From assembly GCA_900318115.1 (NCBI GenBank), contig ONJJ01000002.1, positions 1 through 64,000 of the forward strand: a stretch of DNA of 64,000 bases, written 5' to 3'. The translations under genes and the position numbers were made by a program. This document shows positions 1 through 7,022 of the stretch, piece after piece. Every line of letters starts with the position of its first letter. Position 1 is the stretch's first letter. The notes under the pieces were generated by a model, which saw only the letters and a list, made by a program, of their open reading frames with translations, was not told the DNA's origin and did no database searches. The DNA comes from an uncultured Prevotellaceae bacterium. GTDB taxonomy: Bacteria; Bacteroidota; Bacteroidia; Bacteroidales; Bacteroidaceae.

Positions 1-7
1 CACTGTG

Positions 8-28
8 CTCGGCGGTTTTCCCGCCGAG
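8..28. repeat. Short GC-rich palindrome
   Basis: An 8-bp perfect stem (CTCGGCGG / CCGCCGAG) surrounds a 5-nt loop. It lies about 60 bases before the start of the esterase gene. It probably belongs to the 3' end of a gene outside the window or to a dispersed element. It resembles the hairpin at 50273-50297, which has the same GCCGAG / CTCGGC core. No T-run follows, so an intrinsic terminator is unproven. The rest of positions 1-89 is pyrimidine-rich and shows no consensus promoter. Confidence 0.4.
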
Positions 29-89
29 TCCTTCTCCCCCTCAAATTCCTCTTTCCCCCCTCAAAAAACTCCCCCTAACTTATCCACCA

Positions 90-1562
90 ATGAAAAAAGC
101 ATTTCTTGCAATAACCATTATCTTACTTCGCTCCCTGGCCATCAATGCCGCCGTGAAACTGCCCTCCGTCATCGGCAGTGGCATGGTGCTTCAGCAGCAA
201 ACCGACGTCCGCCTGTGGGGCGAAGCCAATCCCAATTCCAAGGTCACCATCGCCCCCTCGTGGACAAAGAAGAAATTCACCACCCGTTCCGATGCCGGCG
301 GCCACTGGCAAACAACCATTCCCACCATAGCCGCTGGTGGCCCCTACACTATCACCTTCTCCGACGGCTCCAAACCCGCGACCATTCTGGAAGACGTCCT
401 CCTGGGGGAGGTATGGATCTGTGGCGGTCAGTCAAATATGGAGATGCCTGTCGGCGGCTTCATGTATCAACCCGTGGAAGGCGGCATCGAGGCCTCGCTC
501 GAAGCCTGGCGCTACCCGGATATCCGGATGTTCACCGTGCCGCGTTGCATCTCCGAGACTCCCGTCAGCGACTGCGACACCATTTGGCGTAAGTCCACTC
601 CGATGACCGTTCGCACCTTTTCTGCCATGGCATATTTCTTCGGTCGCGAGCTGCAGCGGATGTTGCAGGTGCCTGTGGGAGTCATCACCAGCAACTGGGG
701 CGGCACCGTCATCGAGGCCTGGATGAGCCGTGCTGCCATCGATGCCACGCCGCGGCTGGAACCCGACCGCGAGAAACATCGTGGAGGCTCCAATGCATCC
801 ACCGTCCTCTACAATGGCATGATTTGTCCCATCCGTGGCTTCACGGCCAAAGGCTTCATCTGGTACCAGGGAGAATCCAACCGCGATGCGTGGATGGACT
901 ATGCCGAATTGCAGCAGTCCCTCATCCGCCTCTGGCGTGCCGACTGGCAGAATCCCACTATGCCTTTCTACATCACGCAGATAGCTCCCTATTACTACGA
1001 AGGACCCCAGTATCGCCTCAATGCCCTCTTCATCGACCAGCAGTACAAGGCTGCCGATGCCACGCCCCACTGCGACATCGTCAGCACGACAGATATCGGC
1101 GAGTATGGCATCATCCATCCGGCCAAGAAACAGCCTGCCGCCCGTCGCCTGGCGTGGATGGCGCTGACCAACGACTACGGCTTCGAGGGTCTTCCTGCCC
1201 ACAGTCCGCGTTTCAAGGGCTTCGAGCAGAAAGATAACAAACTCATCCTCTCCTTCACCAACCTCACTCACGCCGGCAACTACACCGTCAGCGACCCCGC
1301 TCAGCAGGACTGCTTCGTCTGGACGCGCCCCAAGGGCTTTGAGGTCGCGGGCGAGGACCGTAGGTTCTATCCCGCTCAGGCAAATATGCCGTGGTCCAGC
1401 AACACCATCGAGGTATGGAGCGATTCCGTGCCGCACCCCGTGGCTGTGCGCTATGCCTATCGTAACTGGGACGGCGAAGCCAACGTGATGACACAGACGG
1501 GTCTCCCTCTGCCCTCGTTCCGCTCCGACGACTGGCCCATCGACGACCTCACCAAGAAGTAG
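90..1562 (+). CDS. Secreted sialate O-acetylesterase (SGNH hydrolase)
   Basis: A 490-residue exported esterase expected to remove O-acetyl groups from sialic acids or other glycans in the periplasm or at the cell surface. The start MKKAFLAI opens a typical signal peptide ending near residue 20. SGNH-family blocks are visible: GGQSNMEM near residue 112 with the probable nucleophile Ser, SNWGGTVIEAW near 205, GFIWYQGESN near 258, and a late His in DIGEYGIIHPAKK near 345 that would complete the catalytic centre. Length and block order match the bacterial sialate O-acetylesterase family. It converges with the GH127 gene at 1744-4599, which suggests a shared theme of plant or host glycan use, although they are not co-transcribed. 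The exact substrate is inferred; xylan acetylesterases share the same fold. Confidence 0.88.
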   Translation: MKKAFLAITIILLRSLAINAAVKLPSVIGSGMVLQQQTDVRLWGEANPNSKVTIAPSWTKKKFTTRSDAGGHWQTTIPTIAAGGPYTITFSDGSKPATILEDVLLGEVWICGGQSNMEMPVGGFMYQPVEGGIEASLEAWRYPDIRMFTVPRCISETPVSDCDTIWRKSTPMTVRTFSAMAYFFGRELQRMLQVPVGVITSNWGGTVIEAWMSRAAIDATPRLEPDREKHRGGSNASTVLYNGMICPIRGFTAKGFIWYQGESNRDAWMDYAELQQSLIRLWRADWQNPTMPFYITQIAPYYYEGPQYRLNALFIDQQYKAADATPHCDIVSTTDIGEYGIIHPAKKQPAARRLAWMALTNDYGFEGLPAHSPRFKGFEQKDNKLILSFTNLTHAGNYTVSDPAQQDCFVWTRPKGFEVAGEDRRFYPAQANMPWSSNTIEVWSDSVPHPVAVRYAYRNWDGEANVMTQTGLPLPSFRSDDWPIDDLTKK

Positions 1563-1603
1563 TTTTCAGCACGTTCACCATCTTACTGCAATCACTATAA
1601 CGA

Positions 1604-1674
1604 ATTATACGAATTATACGAATTTTTTCTTCGCAGGGAAACGAGCGAGGATGAATTCGTATAATTCGTATAAT
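1604..1674. repeat. Inverted repeat of 9-bp units between convergent genes
   Basis: Two 21-bp arms, 1604-1624 and 1654-1674, are perfect reverse complements. Each arm is itself a tandem repeat of the 9-mer ATTATACGA. The 29-bp spacer carries a T-run at its start. Lying between two converging stop codons, the element could act as a bidirectional terminator. The gap also has a direct repeat (ATCCGTTGTGGAAAG at 1673 and 1702). Confidence 0.7.
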
Positions 1675-1743
1675 CCGTTGTGGAAAGTACTGTAGTGAGA
1701 ATCCGTTGTGGAAAGAATCGTAGCGATCGTTGTCGTAGCCGTC

Positions 1744-4599
1744 CTATTTCTGGACTTCCTTCAGCTGGCGTGTGGCGCGGTCGATCATGTCCTGTGTGCC
1801 GCTGCCGTCGCTGACATATTTCACCACCATCTCTGCATATTCGATGGCTTCCTTCAGCTTGGCGCTGGGGTTGGCGGCCTCGCGTGCCTTGGTCAGCAGG
1901 GGCAGCAGTTCGTCGAGGTCTTCCAGTTCGGGCAGGTTACCGGGTCGCATGGTGTTCAGGGCGGCATTCAGCTCCGTCGTCATGGCATCGATGGCCTCCT
2001 GGCTCTGGCTGCGTTCGGCGTCGTCGTATAGGGCACGCGCGCGGTCGAACTGCTCCATCAGTCGGGCGAAGCCGTGCTTGGCCCAGGGAGCGTACTCGGG
2101 CACCTTCACCGCCATCTCGTTCCAGGCGTTCTGGGCATCGCGTCGGCTGCGTGCCAGCTGCATAGCTTCTTTCAGGCGGGTGTCATCGACGCCCGAGGCC
2201 GATGCTTCGGGGACGGCGGCGATGGGAGTGCCGGGCAGCTGGAAGCGGAAGTAATGGGTGACGTGGCGGTCGGCGTCGTAGTCGGGGACGAAGTGGAGAG
2301 CGGAGAGCTTGGCTTTGAGCGCAGAACCTTCAGCCAAGTTGATAGTCGCTTCCTCCCAGCTCTGGATGCCTTGTGCTGCCATGACCAACGGCCCTTGCAT
2401 CAGCGCGCCGCACCAGGCGGGTTCGAAGCGGGTGCGGGGTTCGTTCTTCCCCGTGGCAGCCACTTCCATCTTGTCGGGACCGAAGTCGATGTGGCGGGTG
2501 AATGGCATGATGATTTCCACCTTGTCGTCCTCCGTCCAGCGCCGCAGCGGCAATGTCACGTAGCTGCACGGCTGGTAGCGCTGGCAGATGCTCTTGCCAT
2601 TGACCTTGATGTCGAAGCCTTCGGTGGCCCAGTAAGGCACGCGCAGCTTCAGCACGAAGGGCTTCTTCGATTCGGGGAAGGTGAGGGTAGAGTGCTCGGC
2701 GGGCCACTGGCAGTCCTGCTGGATGGTCGTCTTCTTGGCATCCCAGCGGGCGGTCGTCGGCAGGTAGAGAGCCACCCACAGCGTGTCCTTGCCCACGAAG
2801 TAGGCTGCCTCCTGGTACTTCACGTGGTTCTCCACTCCCGTGCCGCCGCAGCAGGTGGATTGCGGCGTCTCGTTACCCCAGGGCTTGGAGGCGTTCAGGC
2901 CCACGGCGTACTGGTAGAGCACAGCGTAGTGACGCGGATTCAGCGAGCCGATGAGTTGGTTGTAGAGCACACGCTCGTAGTAGTCCATATAGCGGGCGTC
3001 GTTCGGACGGAAGCAGTTGAGGTCCTTGGTCAGCTTCGCCAGGTTGTAGGCACAGCAGGTCTCGTTCAGGGTGGGCTCGGGGTAGGTCGAGCGGTCGCGC
3101 CAGTCGGTACCGACGTTCGTACACATCGAGAGCATCTGCGAGTAGGGCTGACGGAACATCTCGCCGTTGCCCACACCGCCCATGGCATAGCGGTAGCGAC
3201 CCTGGATCATCGTCCAGAAGTTCTGGGCGAGGTTGTAGTAGTAGGGGTCGGCGTTGCCGCGGAAGGCGCGCAGGGCACCCGTCACCATCGGGATGTGCTG
3301 GTTGGCATGGCGGGTGCGGATGGCATCTACGTTCTTCGACAGCGGCGTGAAGAAGGCGGGGCTGTCGAAGTATGTGCTGGCCTCTAACAGGTGCGCGCGT
3401 TCCTCTTTATTATGAACCATCTCCGAGAGGCGTGCCAGCGATTCGGCCATACCGCCCACCTCGCCGGCAATGTACATATTCCACATCTCATAGCGGTTGC
3501 CGGGGCGGGCGCGGCGTTGCTCCTGTGTGCCCTCGCTCTGGACGTAGGTGCGGTAGTGCAGTCGGTTCCACACCCAAAGACCCATATCCTTAGCTATCAG
3601 CAGGGCTTTCTCTGCGATGGCTTTGTCATCGATGTAGTTGGCGATGTCGATGAGGCCGGCCAACTGTTTGTGGACGCTGTAGTACGGAGCCCACACCCAC
3701 TGCTCGTTGTTGTACGCGCGATACATCTCTATCAAGGCACAGTGCTGGGCGGGGATGGCGTTGAGGTAACCGTAGCCGTAGTGCTGGAAGTCCTTCTTGT
3801 AGTTGTCGAAGTCCTCCCATGTTCCCTTCATCTCGCGCAGTTGGGCTTCGGGGGCGAAGTCGCGTGCTTCCCAGTAGCGGCCCAGTTGCTTGTCATAGAC
3901 AAAGGTGCGTTCCTGGCAGGCGCGCAGCTCGTCCACCATCGTGCGGATATTTTCTTTCAGCTGTTCGCGCTTGTCTTCGTCGGTACACGAGGCGTAGGCC
4001 ATGGCCATGGCGCTCATATAGTGCCCGCTGCCGTGGCCTTTCAGCTTCGTGGTGGGAGAGTCCCATCCGTCGGCCTCGGGATAACCCTCGGTGGGCAGTC
4101 CGTAGGTGTCGCGGTAGTTGTACAGCTGCTGCTTCACGTCTAAGGACAACAGCTGCTCGATGTCCATATCGCGGTTGTGGGTCAGGCGGTTATCGCCGTT
4201 GATACGTACCTTGTTGAGGGGCAGCGGCTCGGCTTGTGGAGTGGGAGAGGGGGTGGCATAACCTCCGCTGACGACCTTCACCTGTGCCGTCACAGGGTAG
4301 CCCAGCGTCGTGGTGTTGTCGCCGGTGATGTAGCCGCGCAACTCATATTGGGTGCCTATGGGGTTCTGCTTGGCGTCGGCTTCGGCCTGCTCCGAGGCGG
4401 GGGCGGCGTTCGTCCAGCGCACCTGTCGGTATTCCTTGGTGCCGTCGGTGTATGTCACCCACAGCTGAAAAGGCAGGCGGGGTGCCGTACCCACGGGTGC
4501 CTGCACGCTGACGGCTTCCGTCGTGCGGATGGTCTTGTACTCTTGTGCGCTGACTGTCAGTGCTGAGGTCAGCAGAATAGATACAAATAATGCCTTCAT
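1744..4599 (-). CDS. GH127 beta-L-arabinofuranosidase with Ig-like and FIVAR-like regions
   Basis: A 951-residue exported glycoside hydrolase of family GH127 (old DUF1680), which releases beta-L-arabinofuranose from plant glycans or glycoproteins. Residues 1-18 form a signal peptide ending TVSA/QE. A bacterial Ig-like (Big_4 type) domain follows at about 40-110 (VTYTDGTKEYRQVRW). The (alpha/alpha)6 catalytic region spans roughly 125-640. NETCCAYN near 511 and STCCGGTG near 580 match the Glu-Thr-Cys and Cys-Cys positions that bind zinc and supply the cysteine nucleophile in characterised GH127 enzymes. A beta-sandwich accessory region follows, then an alpha-helical FIVAR-like tail from about 800 to the end. 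A -7 promoter element lies at 4627-4634. The family assignment is firm; the natural substrate is inferred. Confidence 0.9.
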   Translation of the reverse strand: MKALFVSILLTSALTVSAQEYKTIRTTEAVSVQAPVGTAPRLPFQLWVTYTDGTKEYRQVRWTNAAPASEQAEADAKQNPIGTQYELRGYITGDNTTTLGYPVTAQVKVVSGGYATPSPTPQAEPLPLNKVRINGDNRLTHNRDMDIEQLLSLDVKQQLYNYRDTYGLPTEGYPEADGWDSPTTKLKGHGSGHYMSAMAMAYASCTDEDKREQLKENIRTMVDELRACQERTFVYDKQLGRYWEARDFAPEAQLREMKGTWEDFDNYKKDFQHYGYGYLNAIPAQHCALIEMYRAYNNEQWVWAPYYSVHKQLAGLIDIANYIDDKAIAEKALLIAKDMGLWVWNRLHYRTYVQSEGTQEQRRARPGNRYEMWNMYIAGEVGGMAESLARLSEMVHNKEERAHLLEASTYFDSPAFFTPLSKNVDAIRTRHANQHIPMVTGALRAFRGNADPYYYNLAQNFWTMIQGRYRYAMGGVGNGEMFRQPYSQMLSMCTNVGTDWRDRSTYPEPTLNETCCAYNLAKLTKDLNCFRPNDARYMDYYERVLYNQLIGSLNPRHYAVLYQYAVGLNASKPWGNETPQSTCCGGTGVENHVKYQEAAYFVGKDTLWVALYLPTTARWDAKKTTIQQDCQWPAEHSTLTFPESKKPFVLKLRVPYWATEGFDIKVNGKSICQRYQPCSYVTLPLRRWTEDDKVEIIMPFTRHIDFGPDKMEVAATGKNEPRTRFEPAWCGALMQGPLVMAAQGIQSWEEATINLAEGSALKAKLSALHFVPDYDADRHVTHYFRFQLPGTPIAAVPEASASGVDDTRLKEAMQLARSRRDAQNAWNEMAVKVPEYAPWAKHGFARLMEQFDRARALYDDAERSQSQEAIDAMTTELNAALNTMRPGNLPELEDLDELLPLLTKAREAANPSAKLKEAIEYAEMVVKYVSDGSGTQDMIDRATRQLKEVQK

Positions 4600-4626
4600 T
4601 GTCGTTTGTTTGTTAGTTCACGGCGA

Positions 4627-4634
4627 CAAAGATA
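4627..4634 (-). promoter_or_regulatory. Bacteroidetes -7 promoter element for the GH127 gene
   Basis: The minus strand reads TATCTTTG, a match to the Bacteroidetes -7 consensus TAnnTTTG. It ends 28 bases before the GH127 start codon. A TTG-containing -33 candidate lies about 23 bases further upstream, slightly beyond the usual spacing. Confidence 0.5.
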
Positions 4635-4670
4635 GGCATTATTTGTGGAATCTCGTTCAAGAAAGGTCAA

Positions 4671-6098
4671 TTATTTCATCCTTGAGGCTTCATATCCGTA
4701 ACTTTTCACGCGTTCGATGAGTTCTTCGGCCTCGTGCTTGCCCCTGACGATGGCAGTTCCCGAGGGCAGATCGACCTCAACGTCTTCCACACCGGCTACG
4801 CCTCGGATGGCTCGTTCCACATTCGCTTTGCAGTGGTTGCAGCTCATGCCGGAGACCTTGTAGAGGGAAGTGTGAGCCTCGTGTGCCTCATGTTCGTGGT
4901 GTTCGTGGTGTTCGTGGTGAGCTTCGTGCTCGTCATGGCAGCAGTGGTCGTGTCCACAGCACTCGCATCCGTGGCCCCTCATCTGCTGCCAGAAGGCATT
5001 CAGCAGTAACCCTACCAGCAGAACGATCCACACCCAGTCCCAGACGCTCAGTCCATGGGCGCCGTGGGCACAACCGGTGGCGATGCTGCTCTGAACGGCA
5101 AACCACTCCTGCGGCAACAGGTAGTCGATGCCGAGACCGAAGGCGATGGCGCCGACGATGATGGCGGTGAGGTAGAGCTTCAGCGTGCGACGTCCGAAGA
5201 CCTTGCCGATGACCAGCATCGAGGCGGAGTTCACGGCAGGACCCGCCATCAGCAGCACCAGGGCGGCACCGGGCGTCAGACCTTTGGCCATCAACGACAC
5301 GGCGATGGGGATGCTGCCGGTGGCGCAGACGTACATAGGGATAGCGACGGCCAGCACAATCAGCATGTTCAGCAACTTGTAGTCATGCAGCGCTGCCAGC
5401 CATTCGTTGGGCACGGCCACCGTGATCAGGGCTGCAATCAGCAGTCCGATGACCAGCCACTTTCCCACATCTTGCATCATATCCACGAAGGCATAGTCGA
5501 GCACCTCTTTGATCTTGGCCATCCATCCCTCACCTTCATGCTCACCCTGTTCGCAGTTACAATGGTCATGATGATGCTCATGCCCGCATTCGCAGTGTTC
5601 GTGATGCTCATCATGTCCGCATCCGCAGTGTTCATGATGCTCTTCATCTCCGCAGGCCTCCCTTCCCTCCAAGGAGGGGTCGGGGGTGGGTCTTCTATTT
5701 ACCAGCCATCCTCCGAACATAGCCGTGAACAGGGCGGCAATGGGTCGCACGATGGCGAAGGGCAGTCCCATCAGGGAGTATGTGGCGATGATGCTGTCCA
5801 CGCCCGTCTGCGGTGTGGCGATGAGGAAACTGGTGCAAGCACCGTCGCTGGCACCTTCCTTGTGCAGCCCCACGGTCGTAGGTATCACGCCGCAGGAACA
5901 CAGCGGCAGGGGCACACCGATGGCGGCGGCTTTCACCACGCTCTTCATGTTGCGGGGAGCCAGGTGCTTTGAATACATCGTGCGCGGGACAAATACCCGC
6001 AGTAACCCTGCTATCAGGAAACCCAGCAGCAGGTAGGGAGCCATTTCCGCGGTCATCATGACCAGCGCGTCCCAGTAGCTTTCAAGAATCTCAATCAT
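4671..6098 (-). CDS. SO_0444-type Cu/Zn efflux permease with C-terminal HMA domain
   Basis: A 475-residue inner-membrane permease of the ArsP/DUF318 type (SO_0444 family), expected to export soft-metal ions such as copper or zinc. The start MIEILESYW at 6098 is preferred over upstream codons because a -7 promoter element lies at 6132-6139 and hydrophobic permease sequence begins at once. Membrane segments include PLPLCSCGVIPT with the family Cys pair. Two histidine/cysteine-rich loops are visible, at about residues 135-190 and 370-405 (runs such as HHEHHEHHEHE). The C-terminus, about 412-474, is a heavy-metal-associated domain with the metal-binding MSCNHC. This combination of permease, His-rich loops and HMA is known in Bacteroidetes. 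The metal preference is inferred. No cognate regulator is visible nearby. Confidence 0.88.
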   Translation of the reverse strand: MIEILESYWDALVMMTAEMAPYLLLGFLIAGLLRVFVPRTMYSKHLAPRNMKSVVKAAAIGVPLPLCSCGVIPTTVGLHKEGASDGACTSFLIATPQTGVDSIIATYSLMGLPFAIVRPIAALFTAMFGGWLVNRRPTPDPSLEGREACGDEEHHEHCGCGHDEHHEHCECGHEHHHDHCNCEQGEHEGEGWMAKIKEVLDYAFVDMMQDVGKWLVIGLLIAALITVAVPNEWLAALHDYKLLNMLIVLAVAIPMYVCATGSIPIAVSLMAKGLTPGAALVLLMAGPAVNSASMLVIGKVFGRRTLKLYLTAIIVGAIAFGLGIDYLLPQEWFAVQSSIATGCAHGAHGLSVWDWVWIVLLVGLLLNAFWQQMRGHGCECCGHDHCCHDEHEAHHEHHEHHEHEAHEAHTSLYKVSGMSCNHCKANVERAIRGVAGVEDVEVDLPSGTAIVRGKHEAEELIERVKSYGYEASRMK

Positions 6099-6131
6099 AT
6101 TATATATGGTGTTTACTTTGATTTTGCGCTG

Positions 6132-6139
6132 CAAAGGTA
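6132..6139 (-). promoter_or_regulatory. -7 promoter element for the efflux permease
   Basis: The minus strand reads TACCTTTG, an exact TAnnTTTG match, 33 bases before the chosen start codon. It lies inside the longest possible reading frame, which supports the downstream start at 6098. Confidence 0.55.
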
Positions 6140-6256
6140 CGCCTTTCCCCGTGCAACTCGGTTGCAAAGTACCTTTTTCAAGAAAAAAAGACAGAAAAAC
6201 CGCTTGCAAAGGAAAAAAAACTCTAAACTCTAACCCTTAAACTCTAAACTTTTTTG

Positions 6257-6264
6257 TACCTTTG
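6257..6264 (+). promoter_or_regulatory. -7 promoter element for tRNA-Ser
   Basis: TACCTTTG matches the Bacteroidetes -7 consensus and ends 27 bases before the first tRNA base. Just upstream, 6221-6250 carries the short repeat ACTCTAA three times. No clear -33 TTTG was found. Confidence 0.55.
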
Positions 6265-6291
6265 CACCCGCATTCGCAAGAAAGCACTTCA

Positions 6292-6379
6292 GGAGAGATG
6301 CCAGAGTGACCGATTGGGCCGGACTCGAAATCCGGTGAACGGCTCGTCCGTTCCGGGGGTTTGAATCCCTCTCTCTCCG
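6292..6379 (+). tRNA. tRNA-Ser (anticodon CGA)
   Basis: An 88-nt type II tRNA. The acceptor stem pairs GGAGAGA (6292-6298) with TCTCTCC (6372-6378), followed by discriminator G. The anticodon stem CCGGA/TCCGG encloses the loop CTCGAAA, giving anticodon CGA, which reads UCG serine codons. The long variable arm (ACGG..CCGT) is typical of tRNA-Ser. The T arm carries TTTGAAT. CCA is not encoded. The gene is followed at once by an intrinsic terminator. Confidence 0.95.
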
Positions 6380-6380
6380 C

Positions 6381-6411
6381 AAAAAGGAAGCCATCCCCGG
6401 CTTCCTTTTTT
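6381..6411 (+). terminator. Intrinsic terminator of tRNA-Ser
   Basis: A GGAAGCC/GGCTTCC stem is extended by flanking A and T runs around a 6-nt loop and ends in TTTTTT. It begins 2 bases after the tRNA. Confidence 0.85.
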
Positions 6412-6526
6412 CGTTAAGAAAGGTATTCAAACCCCCTTCCCCGCTCATCCCTCACGCGCTTTCCGTCAGTTGCTTCGATTAGATAAATCTATCTCGCACC
6501 TGCCGAGCGCTGAGAAGTCATCTTCG

Positions 6527-6547
6527 AAAAAGATTGCGCATCTTTTT
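6527..6547. terminator. A/T-rich hairpin in the DIP1984 remnant
   Basis: AAAAAGAT (6527-6534) and ATCTTTTT (6540-6547) are perfect reverse complements around a 5-nt loop. The arms are A-rich and T-rich, as in a weak bidirectional terminator. Positions 6412-6526 hold no recognisable gene or site. Confidence 0.35.
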
Positions 6548-6812
6548 CTTTGATGCCACCCTCTCTCTCCGCTTCACTACGCTCACCGAGCTGATGGCTC
6601 AGAAGGATGTGCTCACCATGCGCATCAGCACCCTCCGTAGTGTATTCGACATGGCATCCTCTGGTCAGGACCGCTATTCTCGCTCTGAAATCAAAATGGT
6701 GACCGTCATCGACGTGAAGGCTCTCAGTAAGCAGATTGACGAGTATTCGGCACAGCTGCGCAAGCTCGACATAGAGATACAGTCGCTGAACTTCCAGACA
6801 GAACTGGTTTGA
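6534..6812 (+). pseudogene. DIP1984-family protein, 5'-truncated remnant
   Basis: The last 70-80 residues match the C-terminal half of DIP1984-family proteins, small cytosolic coiled-coil proteins of unknown function. Visible family features are TLTELMAQKDVLTMRI, RYSRSEIKMV, and an ending like DIEIQSLNFQTEL. Family members are usually about 150 residues and start with a long helical segment. That half is missing here, and no credible start codon precedes the fragment (only TTG at 6534). I therefore call it a broken gene. It lies directly after the tRNA-Ser unit and contains at 6559-6572 a 14-nt copy of the tRNA 3' end, so the truncation may reflect a recombination event there. Confidence 0.65.
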
Positions 6813-6908
6813 TATTCTTTTTGGCATCCGCTATCGTAGGGCGAACCGACCCACCTATTGGTACGCTGCCCGGAGCCGACAGCACTCTGTTCGATTTTCA
6901 TGATACAT

Positions 6909-6955
6909 CCCCTTCCCCTGCTTGTAGTCCCTGGGACTACAAGCAGGGGAAGGGG
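6909..6955. repeat. Perfect 47-nt palindrome downstream of the giant gene
   Basis: Two 23-base arms, 6909-6931 and 6933-6955, are perfect reverse complements around one central T. The transcript would form a very stable hairpin about 70-115 bases beyond the stop codon of the 8011-residue gene. Neither side has a T-run. It may be a terminator, an mRNA-stabilising end, or a mobile-element relic. Positions 6813-6908 show nothing recognisable. Confidence 0.7.
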
Positions 6956-6961
6956 ACTATA

Positions 6962-7018
6962 AGGCTTATGGGTCTCATGGGGCTTATGGGCCTCATTGGC
7001 CTCATAAGCCCCAATCGC
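6962..7018. repeat. 9-bp tandem repeats at the end of the giant gene
   Basis: About six imperfect copies of a 9-mer of type GGGCTTATG or GGCCTCATT lie within a few bases of the stop codon of the giant gene. The same repeat family, in opposite orientation, occurs in the leaders at 45434-45497 and 46865-46981 and weakly at 48395-48470. Confidence 0.7.
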
Positions 7019-7022
7019 CCCA

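Noticed and set aside
2074..3387. Long + strand open frame opposite the GH127 gene
   Set aside because: It is antisense to a clearly recognisable enzyme, shows no family features, and results from high GC and codon bias of the opposite strand.
6230..6448. Short minus-strand open frame across the tRNA region
   Set aside because: It overlaps the tRNA-Ser gene and its terminator and matches nothing recognisable.
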